A DNA stretch of 64,000 nucleotides from Enchytraeus crypticus (taxonomy: Eukaryota > Annelida > Clitellata > Enchytraeida > Enchytraeidae): positions 534,001 to 598,000 of the forward strand of contig CAJHZI010000269.1 of the NCBI GenBank assembly GCA_905160935.1. Direction: 5' to 3'. Made by a program: the position numbers and the translations under genes. Below, piece by piece: positions 58,201-64,000 of the stretch; the stretch's first letter is position 1, and every line of letters starts with the position of its first letter. The notes below the pieces were generated by a model. The model saw only the letters and a list, made by a program, of their open reading frames with translations. It was not told where the DNA came from and made no database searches.

Positions 58201-61200
58201 GTCAGCTTACCGAGAGCTTTCTTAAGATTCTCAAAGTCATGTGGTGTCTTCATGCCAGCAGAACCGGCTGTTGCAGCTACAGCTCGTGTCACACTGTTCT
58301 CATGGGAGGGCGGAACCTGGTGCAGCTGTTGTTGATGTAGAATCTGCTGCTGCTGCAGCTGGTTTTGTTGCTGTACAGAATTCTGTTGTAGATGCTGATC
58401 AATCTGTGTGGATTCACTAACAGCCGATGTTGTCACTTCTGCAGCAGCTGAACTCATTTCACCTTCAGCAACAGCAGCACTAGGTAGTTTAGCAGCAGCA
58501 GGATCAACCTTAGTCACTTTAACTATGCTCTCATCAGCACCAGTTATTGTATCATACTGAGCCTCAGCTGCAGCTGCTGTGAGAGCAGCTGTTCTAGCAG
58601 CAAACTGCTCCTGCAGGTAAGCAGTGATAGATTTGTCAGCCGACGGTCCGTTCTAAAAATAACATAACATCAATGATCAATCAATTATTAAGAATTTGTC
58701 GTCCGGTTCCTCGCTGTACGACAATGTCAGGGACGTCTTAAGCAGATTCTGTGTCAACAGACGTTAAAGCACCACACGATCACGACTGAGTACACAAATA
58801 CCGAAGAGAAAGAGAGTTCTAAACAGTGCAAGTCAAAGATCTGAGACAAGAGGGTCAGAATACTGGCCACTGGTGGAAAGAGATGGGTTTTAGCTTGCCC
58901 TGGAAAGTGCTAATACCTTTACAGGATGGAAGATCTTGTGGTAGAGAATTTCATAATGTTCGAGCAGAAAACACAAAGAAGCATCTGCCAATGGTAGATC
59001 TAAAGTCAGATACAGTTATGAAATGCTTACTGGAGAAGTGAAGGTTACGAGAGGGTTGATAGATTGATAAAAGGTCAGATAGAAAGGACGGTTTACCGTA
59101 ATTTATTTCTTTGAAAGCTAAGAATCTTGAATTGAGCGCCAGTTTAGTTTCTTAAGAAGAGAAAAAGTATGATTTTAATATTTTAACATTACATACCACA
59201 TTACAAATTAGCAAGAGCATTATTTAATGTTGGACAAAATTAAAGAGGTTTTAGGAGATCATTTACAGGATATTACAATAATCAACGATTGCAATCAATT
59301 AAAAACTATTAATTAAGGATTGCTATCAATTAATTATATATTATGCACATGATCAAAAAACAAATCACAAATGATTCCTATCAAATATCTCTCCCTCACT
59401 CTCTCTAGTGTTCTACAATCTTTCTCACTCTTCCTCCAATGTTCTACAAGTGCCAGATCCAAGGTACATATCCTCAATACTCATAACCTGCTATGACGTA
59501 ATATAATAATTTTTCTAAGGATTATGCAATGAAGGCACGACAAACAAATGAAGTTGAAGGGACACTTCTACAGGCATGATCAGCTTACTAGACTAATTCA
59601 GTCAAAACGGAAGCCTGTTAACTACTTTATACACCAGCAGGAATATAGCTCACACGCCCACATCAATACATAATGACAATCGTCGTGACCTTATCACTAA
59701 ACAGCAAAAATGTTCATTTCAACTATTTAGACAAAGTTGAATTAACCGGATGATGCATGAATTAACTGAATGATGATGCAGGTAAACATTGAACAGAATA
59801 CAGATTACAGCTGAAGACTTGATAAATTAGAATTCAGCTTCAATTAATGACTATTTCACTGTCATACATCCAATTAAAATGAATGATCATTGATTGAATC
59901 TCACTCTCTAGTGTTCAACCATTTTGGCATATCTAGGGTTCATATTTAATCCCACAGTCTGCAGTCGCATTTACTCCATTGATGAACAAGTTGATCCATC
60001 ACTTAATTATAATTATTAAACCCCAATTCTATATTTTGCTATGAAGAGTTATGTGCTAAATAGATATATGACTTCACTTCTCATAGTATATAAATTTTTT
60101 AAATAATGCTATTGGACTATTATTTAGAACATTGTAAATTATAACTATGCCCTTTAGAGCGGAATGCAAAAAAAGATTTTTGATGAGGTTAAAATAGAAG
60201 ATAAATGAGTTAAAGAGAACTAACACTGCTTCCAATGAAAGGTATGACAGAGTTTCTTCTCGACTCATCAGGACTGCCTAGTGGTGTGTAGTACTCAGCG
60301 TCACTGGAGGGCTCTGCAGCCAATCCAACACCAACAGCTGCAGCGGCAGCACTACTTATCAACATCAGTCGTGTGACAACGCTGCTCTCATTTACTGGCT
60401 CCATCTGGTGAACTCTCCTTACTATTGGTTCAGTTGAGCTTTCCATAGAATGTTCTGCAACTTGGAAACTAACTGATTGGTCAGCAGGAACAGACTGAAT
60501 GGTAGATCTCGATGTGTACATGATTTCTATTGGTTGGCTGCCATGTGAGGCCTGTGGCGATTGGCTGGCAGAATGCTCAGCACTGTTAGATGATGTTGTT
60601 GTGGAAGAACGACCAGGGAAAAGAATGAGATTATCCCTAACCACATTTATCACCTCCAACATCTGAGCCTTGAAAAACTCTACGTGTTCCTTTGTCAAAT
60701 ACTTTTGCATCACCTGTTGAAATAATACAGAAACGAGAAAAGAGAGTGCAAATTTTAAAATTCAGAAAACTTGAAAAGTGAAAACACATTGTTAACTTTC
60801 GTAACACTACAAAATAACTGTTTTTGTCACATAATAATATATTATAATTAAAAAGCATCCTTAACATTATTGCATACTTATGCATGATATGGTTTTTATG
60901 TTTAAACAAGTGCCCTGTCACAATATTCATTGCTGTAGCACAAAACTTCTAACTGCTCTAGTTATAGTAATACAACATAACAGTACTTGTAAATCTGGCT
61001 ATGACAATGTTACCAAAAATGTTGACCACTCTAGAATCGAACAAAAATAAAAAAATAGAATTTAAATTGATCTTTACAATAAATAGATATCCTATATCCT
61101 ATAATGATATTAATTATCATCCTCTTAATCTGGCTATAAATTAGAAAAATTTATAGAGTATTAGAGTAGTAAACAAATTTCTTATTGTTAATTAATTGTC

Positions 61201-61941
61201 ATTAAATAATCGTGTATAATTCTATAATTATCATCTTTATAATCATCGACTTCCCTTGGATCCTAGTTTAGCTAGGTTGGGATATAATTATAAAAATATA
61301 ATTAGATTTTACCAAGAATAGAACCCATTCGATTACGTTGGTCAATTCGTTAAGTATCAGTGTAATAATTGTAATTTAATACTGTTAAACCTTCTCAAAT
61401 TCAGTAAAAGGGAACCCTGAACAAAAGAATTTTTGAGTTTAGTTCAGTTTGACATCCCAAATTAGGGTATGGGATCAGTAGAGTATGAGACTAGAGTTTG
61501 GTTGGACCATATTTCCAGATTTCAGGGTTCAGTTCAGGCACGGTTCTATTCTCATTTCTAATACGAACATGCATGCATTTGTGAGACATACAGACCAGGG
61601 TGGTAGCAATGTCGTCAGGAGAGTCGACATCACGACTGAACTTGAAGGACACAGTGGGATGTCTGCCTGACTCGAGCTGACACTCCACCACCTCACCATC
61701 TTGCTCTATGTTGATAATAGTTAACTTAGGCAGCGGCCTGTCCGATTTTTTGCGCTTCACTTTACTTCTCTCTCTCCTCCTTGTTTTGTCCCCTGTCGAA
61801 ACTCCTTCAGCGTCACTATTAAACAGTCAACCATTCAGTAAGTAATTTAATTATTAATTTAGAGCTTAAATAACATTCATACTGAGAATCTGCATTCAAG
61901 CTCCATAACAAGCACTCAATAGATCACCGCTCTGTATGTGC

Positions 61942-62017
<76 letters not shown>

Positions 62018-63207
62018 GCTGCGCATAAAAAAATATCCCCCTAGCACAATTACGATAGCTTAGCCAATTATTGATATTTCGCCTTGAAATTTTAGGGTTC
62101 TCTTGTGGAGGAATTTAGCCACAAGCTGACAAAATTTTGTAGAATTTTTTTTAAAGGAACCGGAGTTATCCAAGTTTAGCGAAAAAATTGATTTTTTCAT
62201 TTAACACGCAACGTAAAACGTCAATTTTTGAATCAATTCCTTTTTGAAAATGTGCTAGCCCTGAAAAGGACCGTTAGATGATGATGACTCTGATATTGTG
62301 CTACAATGTTTTACACTAACACTATTCTGACGAAACTGATTGAAGACTGCAACAAGTTAAAGCCAAATGATTTCATTTTCAACAGGACGGCGCGCCGGCT
62401 CATGCACACTTCATGTCTTGCGCAATACTTTCTTATACAATATAGCCCTGATTTCATAAAAATGAATGATTGGCCTCCTCATTCTCCAGATTTTATTCCT
62501 TTTGATTTTTTGGTCTGGAGAACCATGTTGGAAAAGTATCCTGCTTTCAAGCCCAAACCCAGAAACACAATGGAATTAAAGGCTGTTCTTCGAGAGATCT
62601 GGAAAGAACTATCACATCAGTCCATTGACAGCGCAATTTTATCTGTAAGAAAGGACTTCTGGCCGGCATTAAAGCCCAGGGCGTTCATTTCGAGCACACA
62701 TTGTAGCTCAAAATCAGAGTCGTCATCATCTAACTGCCTTTTTCAGGGCCAGCACATTTTCAAAAAGCAATTGATTCTAATTGACGTTTTACATTGCGTG
62801 TTAAATGAAAAAAATCTATTTTTTTGCAAAACTTGGATAACTTCAGTTCCTTTAAAAATATTTTTGACAAAATTTGGTTAGCTTGCGGCTAAATTCCTCC
62901 ACAAGAGAACCTTAAAATTTCAAGGCGAAATATCAATAATTGACTAAGCTATCGTAATTGTGCTAGGGGGATATTTTTTAATGCGCAACCTGTACATATA
63001 TATACACATGTATATCTTCTTATGGACAGCCTAACGGCAGATCTATGGCATATAACTCTGTCAACCAATTCTATCCTCAGCCTTCCTTTTCATCTCAATA
63101 AATGAATTTTCCTCTAACTCCTTTCCCTTGCATTCTTCCGTTTGTTACATCCTTTAGTAAACCCCCTCCCACCTTATAATATGGCTAAAGGAAAATCCCA
63201 GTTGATT

Positions 63208-63290
<83 letters not shown>

Positions 63291-63984
63291 CATATATAAC
63301 AATACATATATGTATTCTTATGTAGGCCTGTTACGGTTGAGTCTCGTTGCGTCATTCTCATAGCTAGTAGCTTTCACAGCTACCAGCCCTGAATTAAGTT
63401 CTAATTCAGCAGGACGGGCGGTAGAAGAAGGCTCGAACAATTTAGCATCATTATCAAAGCTTCTAACGGGGAAAAAAGTAAGTAAACACGCATTATAGTG
63501 AATAATCAACTATGTTGATATCTATCCCATTTAAAACTACATGTTTAATCCGTTGGGCAATTTAGACCATTTTCCGTATAACCAATCCAGTGAATGTCCG
63601 AGATTTTACACTCAGATCAGCGCGGCCTGGATTCGAACCCACGAGGGTTCAATTCACTTAAGGATTTGTCATTTAAAACTTCATGACGTTACCCCTACGC
63701 TATTTAGACATTCTAAGCCTTTTTGAGAATAAAAAATAATATTATAAATATTTGAATGAAGCAAAAGATGAAAGAATGGTATCTCAAGAATGTAATCCGA
63801 CGCAGTAACAAAGTTGAAACATCAACAACAATGATACTAAAAAGAACAAAGCCAGAAATATCACATGCCTGTCTCTAGCAGAGTGACCATCATCTAGCAC
63901 AGCAGCTGTGCCAGCAACAAGGTCATTGGTCTGAAGTATTCCAGCAGCTGTTTGCTCAGCTACAGTCACTTCTGATAGCACCAA
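47775..63984 (-). CDS. WNK: WNK-family protein kinase gene, 3' part (kinase domain outside window)
   Basis: Exons on the minus strand: 63984-63869 and 63462-63388 (tentative), 61815-61596, 60713-60225, 58652-55587, 54569-54499 and 51768-47775. Known WNK kinases sense chloride, osmotic stress and crowding and activate OSR1/SPAK. Family marks here, in order: a basic linker, a CCT/PF2-like domain ([29 protein letters not shown]) across two exons, KFSVSAV and GRFRVSQV as RFxV-type OSR1/SPAK docking motifs, and a coiled coil ([18 protein letters not shown]). A very long Gln-rich tail ends the protein. The five firm exons give about 2,600 residues. Phases agree at every junction. The kinase domain must lie past 64000. 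Confidence 0.85.
47960..48320. repeat. 24-bp coding minisatellite (QLSQQQAQ)
   Basis: ctgctgttgtgacagctgct then gagc repeats with a 24-bp period about 13 to 15 times. Variants such as gagtctgc, gaacctgt and gatcctgc change one residue. All changes keep the reading frame on the minus strand. Confidence 0.9.
51769..54498. other. WNK intron
   Basis: 2.7 kb, AT-rich. It contains one perfect 15-bp-arm palindrome (53601-53638: ggctcggttattact...). No other gene or repeat end is supported. Confidence 0.6.
53601..53638. repeat. Perfect hairpin, 15-bp arms
   Basis: ggctcggttattact (53601-53615) and its exact complement (53624-53638) around an 8-base loop. Confidence 0.9.
54499..54569 (-). CDS. WNK: WNK small exon: coiled coil
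   Basis: 71 bp. Acceptor gacagctgcag, donor GACAG|gtttgc in phase 2. It encodes [20 protein letters not shown] then LAD-R. Joined to the next exon it reads [20 protein letters not shown], the heptad-rich segment that WNKs carry near the C-terminus for self-association. A longer reading through the donor is open but breaks this pattern. Confidence 0.8.
54570..55586. other. WNK intron with TA arrays
   Basis: Contains a perfect 15-bp-arm hairpin (54955-54992, aattgtctaagtagc) and (TA)n arrays at 55076-55110 and 55172-55240. Confidence 0.7.
55587..58652 (-). CDS. WNK: WNK large exon: Gln-rich region and RFxV motifs
   Basis: 3,066 bp, 1,022 codons, phase 0 at both ends (acceptor gttatttttag, donor TCTACT|gtgagt). 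It begins [20 protein letters not shown], then Ala/Thr/Val-rich, then Gln-rich for about 400 residues. Near the end are [15 protein letters not shown] (about 55940-55985) and [17 protein letters not shown] (about 55670-55720). These fit the RFxV-type motifs by which WNKs bind the CCT domain of OSR1/SPAK. A single exon this long suggests past intron loss or repeat growth. Confidence 0.85.
58653..60224. other. WNK intron
   Basis: 1.57 kb. 58811-59040 resembles a dispersed repeat (tggaaagagatgggttttag, gtggtagagaatttcataat) with a weak relative at 43120-43260. No gene is supported. Confidence 0.55.
60225..60713 (-). CDS. WNK: WNK exon: end of CCT/PF2-like domain and linker
   Basis: 489 bp, 163 codons, phase 0 at both ends (acceptor ttatttcaacag, donor AGCAGT|gttagt). 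The first residues [20 protein letters not shown] and VINVVRDNL form the last helices of the domain begun in the previous exon. A Ser/Thr-rich linker with [15 protein letters not shown] follows. RRNS is a basophilic kinase-type site. Confidence 0.85.
60714..61595. other. WNK intron
   Basis: AT-rich, with a retroposon-tail echo at 61230-61280 (ggatcctagtttagctagg). No gene. Confidence 0.55.
61596..61815 (-). CDS. WNK: WNK exon: CCT/PF2-like domain core
   Basis: 220 bp. Acceptor tgtttaatag, donor ACCCTG|gtctgt. Encodes [20 protein letters not shown], a basic stretch, then [20 protein letters not shown] and [19 protein letters not shown]. In known WNKs the equivalent reads '(V)VECQLETHN...VTFKFDLDGDNPEEIA', so this is the best single piece of evidence for the gene family. 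It would bind RFxV peptides in the same or partner proteins. Confidence 0.85.
61943..62014. repeat. (TA)n microsatellite at a mariner insertion
   Basis: TA array directly abutting the left end of the mariner element. Confidence 0.95.
62015..62992 (+). mobile_element. Mariner/Tc1-like element with ~270-bp inverted repeats
   Basis: Begins caggctgcgcataaaaaaat and ends with the imperfect reverse complement (ttttttaatgcgcaacctg), flanked by TA. The terminal repeats extend to the aaggaccgttagatgatgat / atcatctaactgcctttttc blocks. At 978 bp it is internally deleted. It lies in an intron of the WNK gene. Confidence 0.85.
62306..62881 (+). pseudogene. Mariner-type transposase, C-terminal fragment
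   Basis: Open frame with [18 protein letters not shown] then a damaged catalytic box (the usual [10 protein letters not shown] reads [11 protein letters not shown] through a frame change). It continues with [20 protein letters not shown], the box around the last catalytic Asp, and [17 protein letters not shown]. The last 60 or so codons run into the inverted repeat and are not protein. It is inactive, of the same superfamily as 9095-10033 but a different family. Confidence 0.8.
63210..63300. repeat. (TA)n microsatellite
   Basis: Long TA array with a small interruption; the Tyr-Ile frame over it is not a gene. Confidence 0.95.
63388..63462 (-). CDS. WNK: Tentative WNK exon
   Basis: Acceptor ttttttccccgttag is strong. 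It encodes [20 protein letters not shown] then ELNSG. The phase to the exon at 61815 works only with a GC donor (TCAGG|gctggt); nearby GT donors give the wrong phase. The frame stays open further, so another donor or a missing exon is possible. Confidence 0.45.
63590..63712 (-). mobile_element. tRNA-derived SINE, family 3
   Basis: On the minus strand: tagcgtaggggtaacgtcat (A-box area), cctcgtgggttcgaatccag (a perfect B box), gcgctgatctgagtgtaaaa and ctcggacattcac. A relative is at 36990-37125. The intact B box supports a pol III origin. Confidence 0.75.
63869..63984 (-). CDS. WNK: Tentative WNK exon at the window edge
   Basis: Acceptor taatgtttatag. It encodes [38 protein letters not shown] and a split Arg. 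The donor is GACAG|gcatgt, a GC type, and its phase 2 fits the exon at 63462. The composition is like the WNK linkers. Support is from open frame, acceptor and phase only. Confidence 0.45.
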
Positions 63985-64000
63985 CTATAAACATTACATG

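Noticed and set aside
58685..58775. Third copy of the gacgttaaac retroposon tail
   Set aside because: Only short words match (gtcagggacgtc, cagacgttaaa) and they are in opposite orientations.

Overview
The window is animal (metazoan) nuclear DNA. It is AT-rich, its genes have GT-AG introns, and a large share of it is transposable elements. No prokaryotic or organellar genes are seen. The species cannot be fixed from sequence alone. A WNK kinase gene, THAP zinc fingers, CR1/L2-like and other LINEs, mariner elements and tRNA-derived SINEs together suggest an invertebrate with a repeat-rich genome.

Layout: (1) 0-20 kb carries a few plus-strand exons of an unrecognised host gene (1953-2142, 14804-14908, perhaps a last exon at 19823-19908). 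Its introns are filled with LINE pieces, a mariner element in TA repeats (9095-10033), a decayed CR1/L2-like LINE on the minus strand (about 10850-14170), an unexplained GC-richer block with an open frame (6390-7860), and foldback elements. (2) 20-23.5 kb holds two large inverted-repeat structures and short tandem repeats. (3) 23.56-39.25 kb is a nested structure. A minus-strand LINE is split into a 3' part (23560-25817) and a 5' part (37488-39250) by an 11.67-kb insertion that carries two convergent multi-exon genes. One is a five-exon THAP-DDE transposase (plus, 26196-31442). The other is a three-exon SWIM / YqaJ-type nuclease / PHD-finger protein (minus, 36256-32894). (4) 39-47.7 kb is repeats: SINEs, a hAT-type MITE with 8-bp target duplications, hairpins and a LINE C-terminus. 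(5) 47.8-64 kb is the 3' part of a WNK-family kinase gene on the minus strand. It includes the conserved CCT/PF2-like domain, two RFxV-type motifs, a C-terminal coiled coil and two huge glutamine-rich exons. The kinase domain must lie beyond base 64000.

The most interesting system is the two-gene transposon. The transposase keeps D-D-E and would cut and join DNA. The partner combines a zinc-binding SWIM motif, a lambda-exonuclease-fold nuclease and a PHD finger, and could process ends or touch chromatin. The partner gene is completely open. The transposase has one in-frame stop, just past the THAP core. SINEs and microsatellites sit in the introns of both genes, so the element is not very young. 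A second theme is how many near-perfect inverted repeats and hairpins lie throughout the non-coding DNA, including one that has rearranged the LINE endonuclease region.
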